The notes beneath the pieces were generated by a model, which ran no database searches, was not told where the DNA came from, and saw only the letters and a list, made by a program, of their open reading frames with translations. 64,000 bases of DNA from Begonia masoniana (lineage: Eukaryota > Streptophyta > Magnoliopsida > Cucurbitales > Begoniaceae): the NCBI GenBank assembly GCA_022432975.1, contig CM039510.1, positions 9,330,414 through 9,394,413 of the forward strand, written 5' to 3'. The translations under genes were made by a program, and so were the position numbers. This document shows, piece after piece, positions 36,181-47,180 of this stretch (the first letter of the stretch is position 1; every line of letters begins with the position of its first letter).

Positions 36181-37179
36181 ACCAAAGACTCAGGGCATTA
36201 CTCTTGCTCGGTTTGGATAGGGTGGCATGAGGCAGTCTCTGACTACATGTCCGACCTTGTCACATCTAAAACAGTGGCCAGAAAGTAACTTGCATTCGCC
36301 GGGATGGTTCTTCTAACAGGTGGGGCATAGAGGGGCCATTGGTCGCTTTCCTTTTCCCTGATCATCATTTGGATTGAAGGGTCTCTTTATACCTTGTTGT
36401 TGTTGTGGTGGTCCCCTGTTCTGTTGCGGCTGCCATCCTTTGTTCTGACGTGGTGGCGGTTGAGTTTCCTTCGTGAATTTTCTTGGCTGTTCACACTGTG
36501 CATATGCTGTCATTTCTGCCTCTTCCAGCTCCAAGGCCTTAGCCGTCACTTCACCATAAGGTACATTGTGTATCCCAGCAGTCTTTACTTTCATGTACAA
36601 ACTCGGCTTCAGTCCTTGAACAAATTGGTAAATCCTGTCCTCATCATCCTCAATTAATCGGGGAGCAAACCGTGATAAAGCATCAAATTTGCATATGTAA
36701 GCCGTCACAGAGCCAGTTTGTCGCAGATTCATGAACTCCTTCTTCTTGTTGGCCCGAACAGTCCTATTGAAGTACTTGTCAAAGAAGGCAGTCTTAAACA
36801 TTTCCCAGGTCTTAGATCCTGCATTAGCGGTGTTCTGGATTGAATCCCACCAATGCCTTGCACCCAATTCCAAATGAAAAACAGCATATGTGACCTTATC
36901 TCCTTCATCAACCCTTGTATACTTAAACATGTCCTCTATCTTTCGAACCCATTCCTTAGCATAAATAGGATCTGAAACATGTCCATTAAATACCGGAGGT
37001 CGAAGCCGGTGGAAACACTCACCCCCATGTTCATGAGTTGCATTAGTATTGGAGTTGCCTTGTTCCTCTTTAGCAGTAATCAGCTGTTCGATCTGGCGAG
37101 ATTGGCGCATGACCAACTCTGTCAACTGAGCAATGGCATTGCTATCCTCATTGGTCTCTCTCTGCTGACCTCTAACCAT
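36181..37179 (-). pseudogene. Element B gag with in-frame stops
   Basis: ATG at 37179 (MVRGQQRE), 10 nt after the predicted leader intron. Capsid with ARHWWDS is present. The frame stops at 36313 inside the Cys/His region (CPTC then TAG where A has Gln). The zinc knuckle follows, and another TGA precedes the protease. The upstream open extension to 37242 runs through the intron and is not expected to be protein. Confidence 0.92.
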
Positions 37180-37189
37180 TTTGGGATTC

Positions 37190-37252
37190 CTAGACAAATA
37201 ATTATAGATACATCTTAACTTAATGACATTTACTGAAATCATAAATACTTAC
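37190..37252 (-). other. Predicted leader intron (63 nt) upstream of gag, element B
   Basis: Donor AACT|GTAAGTATTT at 37252 and acceptor TTGTCTAG|GAATC at 37190/37189. Confidence 0.6.
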
Positions 37253-37326
37253 AGTTGCTGGAGTGTACTCAGATGGAAATCTGTGCTGGGTGGCAGTCTG
37301 CAGAATCGATTTTAGAACCCAGTTTT

Positions 37327-37338
37327 GCTCTGATACCA
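37327..37338 (-). promoter_or_regulatory. Element B primer-binding site
   Basis: The minus strand reads TGGTATCAGAGC, 4 nt from the LTR end (initiator Met tRNA type). Confidence 0.9.
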
Positions 37339-37879
37339 TAATTGTAATGACCCCAGAAGGATCGTCACAAAATTCATGACTTTCTTAATCATTTAATTCT
37401 CATTACTCACACTCTATTCATTTTTGGTAATATATATTTTTTGAAACATAACTTAGCTCAAAATGTCATGCACGATTCAAAAGGCATCGCTCGGCAGAGG
37501 AGTACATTATACATCTGCCGGCGGGCAGGGTAAAATGCTCCATCCGATAAAAGACTTCAGCTCTTAAGCTGCACCTACCGATGGAGAAATAAACTTGCAT
37601 CTGCCGATCATACCCCAACAGATTTCTATACTTAATTACTTAATCCTGCCGGTCGCTAAACGACAAGCATGGAGTTTACATCTTCCGGTAGAGAAAGATT
37701 TCATCATCCGATTCGTCACGTGAAACTCGCGTGACTCACTTATCACCGCCTAATAGAGGACATCGTCCGGTGAGCACGAGCTTAACACGTGACCCTTTAA
37801 AACTTCACTAGATAGGAGATATAATACGATGGGCACGTGCATCACTCGTGGTTCATTTAATCTCGTTTAGCATCAGCAA

Positions 37880-38240
37880 TACACTACACATACCGGTCAC
37901 TAGACGACAAATAACATCTTTATCATCCGGTGACTTTAATACACTACATCTACTGATCGCTAGATGACAAAATAACACTCCCATCAACCGATAGCTTAAA
38001 CTCACTACATCTACCGGTCACTAAATGACAAAATAACACTCTCATCGTCCGATAGCTTAAACGCACTATATCTACCGATCACTACATGATAAAATAACAC
38101 TCTCATCAACCGATAGCTTAAACGCACTACATCTACCAGTCAATAGATGACAAAATAACACTCTCCTCATCCGATAGCTTAAACGCACTACATCTACCGA
38201 TCACTAGATGACAAAATAACACTCTCATCATCTGATAGCT
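37880..38240. repeat. Tandem repeat, about 60 bp x 6 (B 5' LTR)
   Basis: The same unit as at 19440-19830, with point differences between LTRs. Confidence 0.9.
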
Positions 38241-38689
38241 TAACCTTCACTGACTTCAAACTTTAATGGCATAACATTCATATTAATGAAAATCAGTAAC
38301 TCACCCAGAATTCATATAGCGGAAGACTTAAGCAAGTAGACCAACCAATGCTCCTTAAAATTATTTCTAGGTTCAGTGGTCAACAGACATCTTTAAAAGA
38401 AGACTCATCCTACTTAAATTATCATATTCATTATCATAATTAAAATCATAAAAACATTAACCAGGGGTCTCATTTGCCATCCAGCCACAGATTTGCTCCC
38501 TGAACACCTTCCAGCAACCCAGCTTAGACATCCTCATTAACTTTGAGATCCTCACCTGAAAACTCGTCACCTACATCATAAGGTTTAAACTATAAGCCTA
38601 ATGCTTAGTAAGGAATGCAGTACTAATAAGTATGCATGAATGTTCATTTTGAGAAAACAAATGCTCATGAATCTTTTCTTATTCATATT

Positions 38690-38835
38690 CATACTCAAGT
38701 CTTCATCCTTGTTCATCATTCATTTTCATTGTTCATAATCATCATTCATATACATCATTCATGTTCATCGTTCATATTCATTGTTCATAATCATCATTCA
38801 TATACATCATTCATGTTCATCGTTCATATTCTTCG
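38690..38835. repeat. Tandem repeat of ATTCAT/GTTCAT blocks (B 5' LTR)
   Basis: About 60-bp units of 'tcattcatgttcatcgttca' type lie in intron 2 of LTR B. The 3' LTR counterpart is about 31447-31590. The reading frame over it is low-complexity His/Ile/Ser and not a gene. Confidence 0.85.
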
Positions 38836-39261
38836 TTCACGTTGTGTGGATTAAGGGAGGATTTGTGCCGGTAAAGGGGGTTTGACAGTGAGAGTGCACA
38901 TAGTTCCCTTGCGGGTCGTATCATGGTCCTTCTTTTGGACAGTGACATACGCCAAACCGCCCCCAACCCTCGCTTAATTCACGTTGCATAAGTTTTATAT
39001 TCTTATCTTGTTCATGAGAAAGTATACTCTTAAAACATTTTCATATGCATAAAACATTCATGATGCATGAACATGAAGATTCTTAAATCGTCAAGCTACA
39101 GAACAGAGCACCATTCGACATGAAACCTTACCATTGAGCTAATCATCAGCATAAACATTAGACAGTAATATAAAGGAAACTTCTAGTCATCGTATGAGTT
39201 TTCTACCTAGTATCCTTTGATGTAGGGTCCTAATGACCGAGAAACCTACACATTCACTTAC

Positions 39262-39308
39262 CTGGTCTCCTTAGCAATTTGAGCTCCTTTCTCTTAAAAC
39301 TTCTTCAC
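39262..39308 (-). other. Predicted LTR mini-exon, 47 nt (B 5' LTR)
   Basis: Acceptor TTTTAG|GTGAAGAAG and donor GACCAG|GTAAGTGAATG on the minus strand. Partner copy at 32018-32064. Confidence 0.6.
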
Positions 39309-40349
39309 CTAAAACATTTACATTGCAGTAGTTAAAACAAAATCCTATTAGTTCTAATCACAAGTCATCCTAGGATCTAATAGCTATAGTCACTCCCGAA
39401 TCCTTAGTATAGTTCTCAGTGCAGTTTGAAATCCAAAACCCAGAACAGACAGATTCGCTTAGCGATAACTCAGAGTTGGTTGTTTAATGTCCAAAATCGA
39501 TTCGGAGTGACATTAGCACTTTCAGATTTTTAAATACTCTTACTAATACTTGGCCATTGAAGAGTCCAGAACTTCAACACATAGCTGAAAACAGAGCTTA
39601 ACGACTAAAAGATAGCTACATTGCCAAACTCGTACCTCGAGCACAAAGTAGTCTAAAAGCAACAAGGAAATTGATCGTCGAAGGAGGGATTTCCAGCTAA
39701 CAGAGAGCGAGAGCTCGGGAGGGGAAATCGCCGAGAGTAAGAGATGACGGCTACAGTGGTTTAAATGAGGTTTGAATCCTTGCCATTTTCATTAAATACT
39801 GGCCTCAATCCTCCATTATTACAACTTTGCCACTCAACCTAGTTTAAATCCACATGTAATTAATTAAGTTTGGTATAAAATTCTAAATCGTGAAGATTGA
39901 ATAATCATGACCGTTAATTCAGTTAGGAAGTCACCTGGTTGAAGTTGTCGGGTGTTACATGTAGATCTTGTTTTCGGATGAAGTGTGTATAGTTTTTTTT
40001 GTCGTTTGTGACCGTATGATGTGAGCAAAAGTGAATTGTCGCTTCATGACCGGATGATGTGAGCAAAAGTGATTTGTCGTTTTGTGATTGGATGATGTGA
40101 GTAGTGTTGTTTTATTGTTTGCGATCGGTGGATGCCTATTGGGTTTCAATTTTCTCAGCTAATGTTTTATTATTTTATCTATTTTATGAATGATAGTTAT
40201 TCAATGAGTTTTACACTGTAAAGTCGAGGGTTAAAGATGGATTTATCATCACTGAGAGAAAATTTGAAATTTTCCGTAAATTCTCTTAGACCGGTTCCAT
40301 GTCATGGGTAACAAAAACCAGGTCTGAAGACCCGGGGTGTTACATCTTG

Positions 40350-41320
40350 GGGGTAAACTTAGGAGGGTAGGTGGATTTCTGTTTTCTATTGAGTTGTCTC
40401 TCAATCGTCATAGCCATATGAACTATTGCATCTAAGGACTCTGCCGGGTGTATTTCAACTGGATCTCCTATGTCTCTATTCAATCCTCAAATGAATCTAG
40501 CAATAACCTGCTTCTCCGGTTCTTCCATATCTACTCGTATCCTTAGAGTTTCAAATTCGACTAGGTAAGCCTCAACGGATTGAGTTTCTTGTCGTAGGTT
40601 TTGAATTTGAAGGAATAGATCTTGACGGTAATGGGTGGGTATGAACCTCTTAGTCATGAGTGACTTCTTTGTTCTCCATGTAGTAATGGAAGTATCTCCT
40701 ATCCGTCGTCTTTGGAGTTTGATATTGGACCACCAGAGGGCCGCATATCCCGATAGCTCAACGGATACTAACTAGATCTTTACTTTATCAGAATAGTTAT
40801 AATAATCAAAGACCTTCTCGACCTTATCAATCCATTCTAGAAAGGTATCTCCATCGCATGTGCCGTCAAATGGTGGTATATGTAGCTTGACATTTCTAAG
40901 GTCCTCGTAGTCCTTTTGTCTACTTGGGCGAAAAGTTTCTTCCTCATCTAAGATCCATTCTTCCTCCTTCTCATAAAGCGAGTTTCTTCTCCTAGGATAC
41001 TCAGGTCTTTCTTCGTCTGAGGTGGGAGATGGCTCTTGAAAACGTCTCCTAGGAATTTCGGGTCTAAATCTAGGTGGTGGTTCTTGGGATGCTTCATTTG
41101 GACTCCTCGTGTTAAGGACTTCCATTATGTGTTTCATGCTAAGGGTTAATTCTTTTAGTTGTTGACCAATATGACTAACTTTGCCACTAAGGCCATCTAA
41201 TTGTCCTTGCATGCTAGACTCGCTTTCGTGAGTTTCGGCTTGGGGAGTATCGAAGTCCTTGTTTGGGTCTTGGCCTTTATCCGAGGTAGGTTCTTGTGTG
41301 ACCCTACTTCGTGTCTTCAT
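40350..41320 (-). pseudogene. Element D gag, N-terminal and capsid part
   Basis: ATG at 41320 (MKTRSRVTQEPTS). A putative coiled-coil stretch (LDGLSGKVSHIGQQLKELTL) is followed by a charged Pro/Arg/Glu region and the capsid start (IPPFDGTCDGDTFLEWIDKV). A TAG at about 40772 ends the first frame. Capsid continues in the same frame past it (ALWWSNIK, QSVEAYLVEFETL), with a further TGA near 40489. The frame reaches 40350, where element C is inserted; the zinc knuckle is at 16.9-17.0 kb. Confidence 0.88.
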
Positions 41321-42528
41321 TCTAAGGGTTTAGCTATAAAAGGGCATGAAGGAGTGTGTTACTAAGTATTAAGAAGGAAATTAGATTAGTTAATTAAACC
41401 TAAGTAATAGGAAAGGAAAGAAAAGGAAAGTAGTGAACCTAGTTAAAACTCTAACCTAGAGTGTCTAAAGTTCGGCATAAATTTTGGAACACAATTTTGA
41501 GGGCCTAAACGATGTTTTTTGGGCCCAAAACTTGGCAATAGTCATAGTTGAAATGTATGATAGCATTGTAGAGCTCTGAAAGAGCTTCGATTTGCCGGGC
41601 TGCATGTAAAAATTTGACACTTGTAGCCAAAGTTATGGCCATTTTAAGCGGAAAGGTCAAATTCACTAACTAACAAGTTTTAAATCCACTACATGAAAAA
41701 CAACCGATTCGTGCATGCTCTTAACATTTTAGTGAACTTGTTATATATAATCCAAACATGAAGATGTAATAATTACCTTCAAGAGAATATTATTAATTAA
41801 AATCTCATCAAAGTATATAATGAAAGCGACATAAAGCAACACCAAAAGTAGGGGATAATTTAGGTTGTGCACTTTACTTAGCTTTTGCTCATTTTAGCAA
41901 CGTTTTACTTTATCAATGTAATTCAAATGAATAGGTAAATATTCTCAGCAGATTAATGTATCAAGACTGTAGCAACAGAACATTATAAATATGAAGGTCG
42001 GATTTAAATATGCAAACATCATTAAACTAGAACACTAAAACAACGCAACACTCAAACTATTTATGAAATAATTTTCTTTTGAAAAACAGCAACTTAAACC
42101 ACCAAACCAGACACAAAATAATGTTAATCAAACCTATTTCTTAATGCTCAGATCTGTGATTATAACAACATGTTCTTATGTGCTGGAAAAGTAAGATACA
42201 CAGCAGCCAAGTCAGCAAAACCAGAAAGAGAAAGAAAAACAGCTAGTACAAAGTTTGTTAGCCAATGTTCAATCAAAAAGGGAAGGAAACTTACAGTACG
42301 AAAATGGTGGAAATGAAATTTAAAAACCCATGCTAAAGTTGCAGACAATTAACAAAATATTCTGGAAATGATCTTTGCAAGAAACTAAAAAGAGAAGATA
42401 AGAAAAACAGCAAGAACACCAAACCGAAAATGAAGAACAACAACCGGTTTTTGGTGCCTCAGTTTTAGGCAACCAAATGGGTTTGGAAAACCAAACCGAC
42501 CTAGTTTCCCTCACCCCAAGGGAGCTAA
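41321..42528 (-). other. Element D long untranslated leader
   Basis: About 1.2 kb between PBS and gag ATG. It is AT-rich, and short frames (42160-42577) show no known motif. Confidence 0.6.
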
Positions 42529-42544
42529 CTTGGCTTTGATACCA
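42529..42544 (-). promoter_or_regulatory. Element D primer-binding site
   Basis: The minus strand reads TGGTATCAAAGCCAAG, initiator-Met-tRNA-like, 2 nt from the LTR. Confidence 0.85.
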
Positions 42545-42546
42545 GA

Positions 42547-43560
42547 TGTTGAGCTCCGACGTGCAAATAGGACTCAAAAACTTGAATACGACCGTTTGTT
42601 CCCGAGTGACACAAAACCAACAAATTCAAGAAGGAAAATGCAAACGTAATACCAAACGTGCTCGGAATGAAATGAAAATTCTAGTGCGTGTATAGAGGTG
42701 AATGAGATGTGTGCTGGTGAATGGCGTGGTCCAGATTCATTGATTTGAAGATTTTATCGAATGTTTCCGAGAATCGGCCAATAATCGCTATTTGAAGCAT
42801 TTTGGCAAGAGTTTTCTTCCAAGGAAGAGAACGCGATTCAAGGAATCGGTTAGGCCACTTCTTTCCGTTTTTTGATCTCAAATGAAAGGAGAAAAAGATG
42901 GCAAATCCGTTCTTACAAGCTACCAAGCTTGAAGATCGGTTTCGGGGGTGCAACCCCTCGGTTGTTGTCAACCGAGCTTACCTTGGAAGCTCTTTGCTCC
43001 AAGCTTCTTCTATTGAGAGAGAAATCTGTGGGTGCTTATAAAAATCAGCCAAAAAAGTTACAAACACCAATGCCATGAATATATAGACCTAATGGTGGAC
43101 TTGGGCTTGGAGGGGGATGATGGGCCATCATGTGGGCTTGAGCCATGTCTTCAACTTCAAATGGGTCAAGCACAAACCAAGCCACCAACTAATCCTAACA
43201 TTCATATAATCCTAACATTCATCTAATCCTAACATGCATATAATAAAGTTTAAACAAGAAAACCAACGTTTGCCAATAAGTTTGAAATTTCAAAAAAGCT
43301 ACAAATCAAAGCTCGGGAAGACAAATTCCCATGTGAGCATTAAGGTGCCTCTTTAGTCTTTCCACATGATAAGATGCTTTGGTTGGTCAACGTCGCCAAC
43401 TTTAATCTCCCACTTCAAGTCGTTCACGGTATCCTCCAAGTCTTTACACGAATCATGACCTGCAAAAGAGACAAGTGTGTTAGTTATATTGTGGGCTTGG
43501 GTCTGGGATCGTGTAATGGGCCTATTGGGCACAACACTCAACTCTCGGAATACCCCAACA
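42547..43560 (-). repeat. Element D 5' LTR, 1014 bp
   Basis: The minus strand begins TGTTGGGGTATTCC at 43560 and ends GAGCTCAACA at 42547, giving TG...CA ends with the PBS adjacent. TATA-like TTTTTATAAG lies near 43035-43044 and TATATATTC near 43078. The partner LTR is lost. Confidence 0.82.
43353..43541 (-). pseudogene. 62-codon frame at the start of LTR D, probably the LTR copy of the pol C-terminus
   Basis: The frame begins 19 nt inside the LTR and reads PNRPITRSQTQAH near its start. PxTRSxxxx is typical of the region after the chromodomain in Reina/CRM-type polyproteins, whose coding region can run across the polypurine tract into the 3' LTR. The 5' LTR would carry the same DNA by LTR identity. 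It is not expected to be translated from this position. Confidence 0.4.
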
Positions 43561-44144
43561 AGTTGGCTACGAAATTCAAAATTTCATAACTTGGTCTACA
43601 ATTATCTGAATCCAATAATTCCAAAGCCTATGGACTCCTTAAAGAGTCTATTTTAACATGCTTTTAAAACATTTTTCCAACAAAACCCAATGAATTGAAC
43701 CGAAATTCCAGAACCAAAGTGCTGTAACTTTCCACTTTAAATGTTCATGCTTTTATTGATACTTTCACTATATCCATTCTCCAACATCCAATATATCCTA
43801 TTTGTTCATCAACCTAAACTAAGAAAAGAGAAATACAACTCAACCTCATGCATTTTAATTTAGGGTTTACGTTAAAAATCCATCAAAGAAACTTTAAACA
43901 CAAACGCACCACTAAACACTATTCTTTCATCATCTAATTAACGTCTTGCATAATCATAACCAAAATCTAATTCACCTTCAAACTTCAAGAGAAATGAGGG
44001 ATTAACCGTAGAAGAGAAACAACAAAAGAAGAGAAACAACAAAAGCAAAGAAAAGCTGTGGTTTTTAGGGCATAAAATGAAAGCTTTTACCCCTTAACTA
44101 ATCCTATCAAGGATTAACCAAAATAGGGAGATGAGGTGTCATCG
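43561..44144 (-). mobile_element. Old LTR fragment flanking element D
   Basis: Non-coding and AT-rich, with weak resemblance to the LTR at 1-2124 (for example 'caaaatttcataa' and a 'gatgaggtgtc' block). It is bounded by LTR D on the left and LTR G on the right, so it is the host sequence for both. Family assignment is tentative. Confidence 0.4.
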
Positions 44145-45060
44145 TGTAACGCCCCCTAACCCACCGTAGCTCGGGTCGCCACTTTGCTCGTCTTTACAAC
44201 ATTTAAAATCGAATTTAAAATAATTTTTGATAAAATTTTGACTCAATTTTTGGGTTTTTCGAGTAACGCCCAGGTTTTTTAGGCTTTCGCTCTTAGGGAA
44301 ATTTTCGTAAATGAGAAATATAGGCCTGCTTTTTGATTAGGAGGTTTTATTAGGGCCCTAAAAATTTATGAGGATTTTTAGAGGAATAAGTAAATTTATA
44401 GAAATCTAAATCGATAGAGCAACGCCGAGTTATGGTTTTCCGCCTATAGTGTTTTAAGTTGTAAAAATAGTAAATTAAGTCCGTTTTACGAACGGAGAGT
44501 TTCGTTAGAACTCTAGGAATAAGTTGGAATATTTGGAGGAATAAAGATGTTTTGGAAGAACCAAATATATAGACGAAATAACGAAATAAGCAAGAAAATT
44601 GAAGGAAGGGCATTTAAGTAATTCACAAAGTCAAAATTTTAATAAAACCCAAATAAACCTCCCCCCCCCCCCCCAATTTAGTTTTCTCCTCTCCAGAACC
44701 GTGAAATTCCCTCTCCCCTGCGATTTCTTCCTTTCTTCGTCGTTCCCTCTCCACGCCGGCGATTCATCCATTTTCGGTGAGTTCTTCTTCCATTTTCTTC
44801 GACAAATCAACACCCTCGGTAAGCTCTAAGCTCTAGGCACATTTAGTTGTCGTTTTAGGGTCGATTTTGGTTTAGGTTTATTCGATTTAGTGTTGAGAAA
44901 TCGTAGGTTTTGTTAGAAATTGATAGTTTAAGGATATTAATGCCCATTGAAGATGCATTTATTGTTATTTAGGTAGATTGAATGGATTAATGGTGTTTGG
45001 GTTATTGTTAGGTTAATTTTTGGGTTGTTGGAGAATTGAGAAATCCATTAATGGAGTTTT
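44145..45060 (+). mobile_element. Element G: 5' part of an E-family LTR, interrupted by H
   Basis: It starts TGTAACGCCCCC. Its first 400 bp contain the E-family promoter-proximal sequence in plus orientation ('gcggaaaaccgtaactcggc' reversed). A 14-C run lies at 44661-44674, and a first donor CCTCG|GTAAGCTC at about 44818. H replaces the rest from 45061; the remaining part is not in the window. Confidence 0.7.
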
Positions 45061-45230
45061 TTTAACACCCGACATCGTCAGACAGGTGAACTTTCTTGTA
45101 AGAAAACAGAATTAACTGTCATCTGTACATATTCATCTTTGGTCAAAAATTAGGCGCCAAAGTTTAATCAGTTCTATTTATAAAATTAGGTCTGGTGGCA
45201 AACTTATAATTAGGCATGGCTCATTAAGTG

Positions 45231-45238
45231 TATAAATA
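45231..45238 (+). promoter_or_regulatory. TATA box of LTR H
   Basis: TATAAATA lies 170 bp into the LTR, followed by GAAAATGGAAATCC as in LTR C. Confidence 0.7.
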
Positions 45239-45739
45239 GAAAATGGAAATCCTTAAACCTCACAAAAACCTACACCAGCTGACTTTCCTCTCTTAGCCGA
45301 CTCTCTCTCCCCTCAGCTCCCTTCTCGATTCTTCCTCCAGCGATCAAATTCCTTCGGATTTCTTCCGATGCTCCAAGCTCGAGGTAAGATTTGGACAATG
45401 TGTTTACTGATTAGTCATTTGAGAGTTGATTAGAGATTTAGATTTGGATTTTCTGAGGAAGTTGAAGTATCATGGTAGATATAGCTATTAACATAGCATT
45501 TATGATTGTTGTAGATAATAAGTAAAAATAATGAACGTTGGCTGAGCCTGGGTAGTTGGTGAACCCGAAAGCCATTATCGTTTAGCTGAGGTTTTTATCC
45601 ACACTAGGTGACTGATTTAATGCTCGAATAGAAATGAGTTAGACTTCTAGGATATATATACTTAGTTAGAAAGCTACCATTTTGGAATATTAGACTACTT
45701 AGGATTTGTTTTCTTACATTAATACGTGAATTGACTTAG

Positions 45740-45786
45740 GTGGGAAAAAGCTCCAAGTGAAGGAAAGACATTGCTAAGGAATCCAG
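45740..45786 (+). other. Predicted LTR mini-exon, 47 nt (LTR H)
   Basis: Acceptor TTGACTTAG|GTGGG and donor AATCCAG|GTAAGTGAG. Confidence 0.6.
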
Positions 45787-46729
45787 GTAAGTGAGTGTGT
45801 TAAAATTTCTGGCCATTAGGGCCCTGCATCACAAGGGTAGTAGGTTTAGTTTGTTTCTGATATTCGATTATGTTTGGGAAGTTGTCTGTTTTAGTATAAT
45901 TTTTAGAGTAGTGTATGCTCTATTTTCTGATGAACGACTCCTTCCATGGTCTCATGTTTTGAGAATGTTTATGTCCATGCATCATGACTTATTTACCGAG
46001 TGTACAAAATGTTTTACACGCATACTCCTTTATGAATGAAACAAGAAAACGAAACGTATGAAACCTTTATTCTTGCCAGTAAAGGGCCATGTACACGTAC
46101 TCTGCCTACCCCCCTTCGGCACAAACTCCTCCTTAATCCATGATATGAAAACGATGAACAATAATATGATTTCCACGATTTGAAAGTGAATGTGAACACA
46201 AGCATGATTTCCGATTTGAGTAAAAGATGTGAACATGATTTTATGAAGCATTCATGAGCATTGATGTGTTTGTTGCACTCCTTACTAAGCATTAGGCTTA
46301 TAGTTTGAACCTTATGATGTAGGTGACGAAATAACAGGTGAGGACTTCATTCTAGAAGGAAACGCTTAGGTCTGGTTGCTGGTTGCTACTCATGGTAATG
46401 ATTTGTGGCCGGGGAGCAATTTTTAACCCATGGAGTGTTGCTTTCAGTACGATTTAGTAAGATCTATGATATGATTGCATGAATGGGAAATGAATTTATT
46501 TATGTTAACAAATATTTGACTTATTAAGTACGAGTTTAAGTTTAAAAAGGTTCCAGATTTAAGAATCTTCTCTATGTGATAATTCTTCCGCTATGAATTT
46601 AAGTTAAAGATTTCAAGGTCTATGTGTATGGGGATTTTTGAAAAAATGGAGTTAAGTTTTTAAGAAGGAGGGAATGAATTGATGTCTCAACTTTGATCAA
46701 TAATCGGTAGAGGTTCGGTTACTGTTGAG

Positions 46730-47180
46730 CGGTGGACGCTGGATGAATGCGTCATCCGGCTGACGTCACCGGAAGATGTTGAGTATTATTGATCGGTGGA
46801 TGCTGGGTGATTGAGTCATTCGGCTGACGTCATCGGTGGATGTGTTTTGTGAATGTGAGCGGTAGATGTCGTCTGCCGAGTTAATGAAGTCACGTGGGTA
46901 ACACGTGGTCTGACCGGTGGATGTTGAGTGTTACTGTTCACCGGTGGATGTTGTGTGTTTATGATGATCAGTGGATGCTAGATGAATGTGTCATCCGACT
47001 GACGTCACCGGAAGATGTTGAGTATTGTTGAGCGGTAGATGTCGCTCGACAGAAATGACCGATGGATGCTGGGTGAATGAGTCATCCGATGGACGTCATT
47101 GGTAGATATGGGATATTACTGTTGAGTGGTGGATGACGCTACTGTTGAGTGGTGGATGACGCTCGACAGAAATGAGCGTG
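46730..47180. repeat. GGTGGATG / CGTCA-type repeat field (LTR H)
   Basis: Degenerate units with 'gcggtggatg', 'gtcatccgactgacgtcac' and 'gctcgacagaaatga', the reverse-strand equivalents of the CATCCACCGG motifs in LTRs A and B. Confidence 0.8.

Larger units (their letters stand above)
18931..39959 (-). mobile_element. Element B: Tekay/Del-like chromovirus with two 2617-bp LTRs, carrying element E in its 3' LTR
   Basis: TSD tgtag flanks it. The 5' LTR is 37343-39959 (2617 bp). The 3' LTR is 18931-20278 plus 31447-32715, which also sums to 2617 bp when E and one TSD copy are taken out. The internal region 32716-37342 has PBS, gag, protease, RT, RNase H, integrase and chromodomain on the minus strand. 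Gag-pol contains at least four premature stops and one frameshift. The outer 3' LTR end reads CGTAATGACC instead of TGTAATGACC. Confidence 0.93.
37343..39959 (-). repeat. Element B 5' LTR, 2617 bp
   Basis: Ends are TGTAATGACCCC and CGGGTGTTACA. In sense order it has first donor CGAG|GTACG at 39635, mini-exon 39308-39262, and acceptor ATGTAG|GTGAC at about 38571. A TATA-like AGTATTTAATG occupies the place of the TATA box in LTR C. It is uninterrupted at the site where E entered the partner. Confidence 0.93.
17080..40344 (+). mobile_element. Element C: solo gypsy LTR (about 2231 bp), split by element B
   Basis: Left part 17080-18930 and right part 39965-40344. Ends are TGTAACACCCGAC and CCCGGGGTGTTACA, with a perfect 5-bp TSD tcttg on both sides in element D. 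The plus orientation follows from TATA, donor, mini-exon and acceptor order. Total length without the insertion is that of one LTR, so the internal region was probably lost by LTR-LTR recombination. B is inserted with TSD tgtag (18926-18930 and 39960-39964). Confidence 0.88.
15547..43560 (-). mobile_element. Element D: Reina/CRM-like chromovirus, split by a 23-kb nested insertion, 3' part lost
   Basis: Minus-strand pieces are the 5' LTR (43560-42547), PBS, leader, gag (41320-40350), then after the inserted block gag C-terminus, protease and RT (17079-15547). The two halves join cleanly once the insertion and one copy of its 5-bp TSD (tcttg at 17075-17079 and 40345-40349) are removed. RT ends abruptly at 15547 just after FDDILVYS, at the border of element A. 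The rest of pol and the 3' LTR are not in the window. Confidence 0.85.

Noticed and set aside
37180..37242. Upstream extension of element B gag (start at MISVNVIK)
   Set aside because: The extension runs through the predicted leader intron; MVRGQQRE matches the gag start in A and the related start in H.
44661..44674. Poly-C run as a functional G-quadruplex-type element
   Set aside because: It is a single 14-base C run in LTR G with no matching run in related LTRs; more likely a slippage product or sequencing effect.
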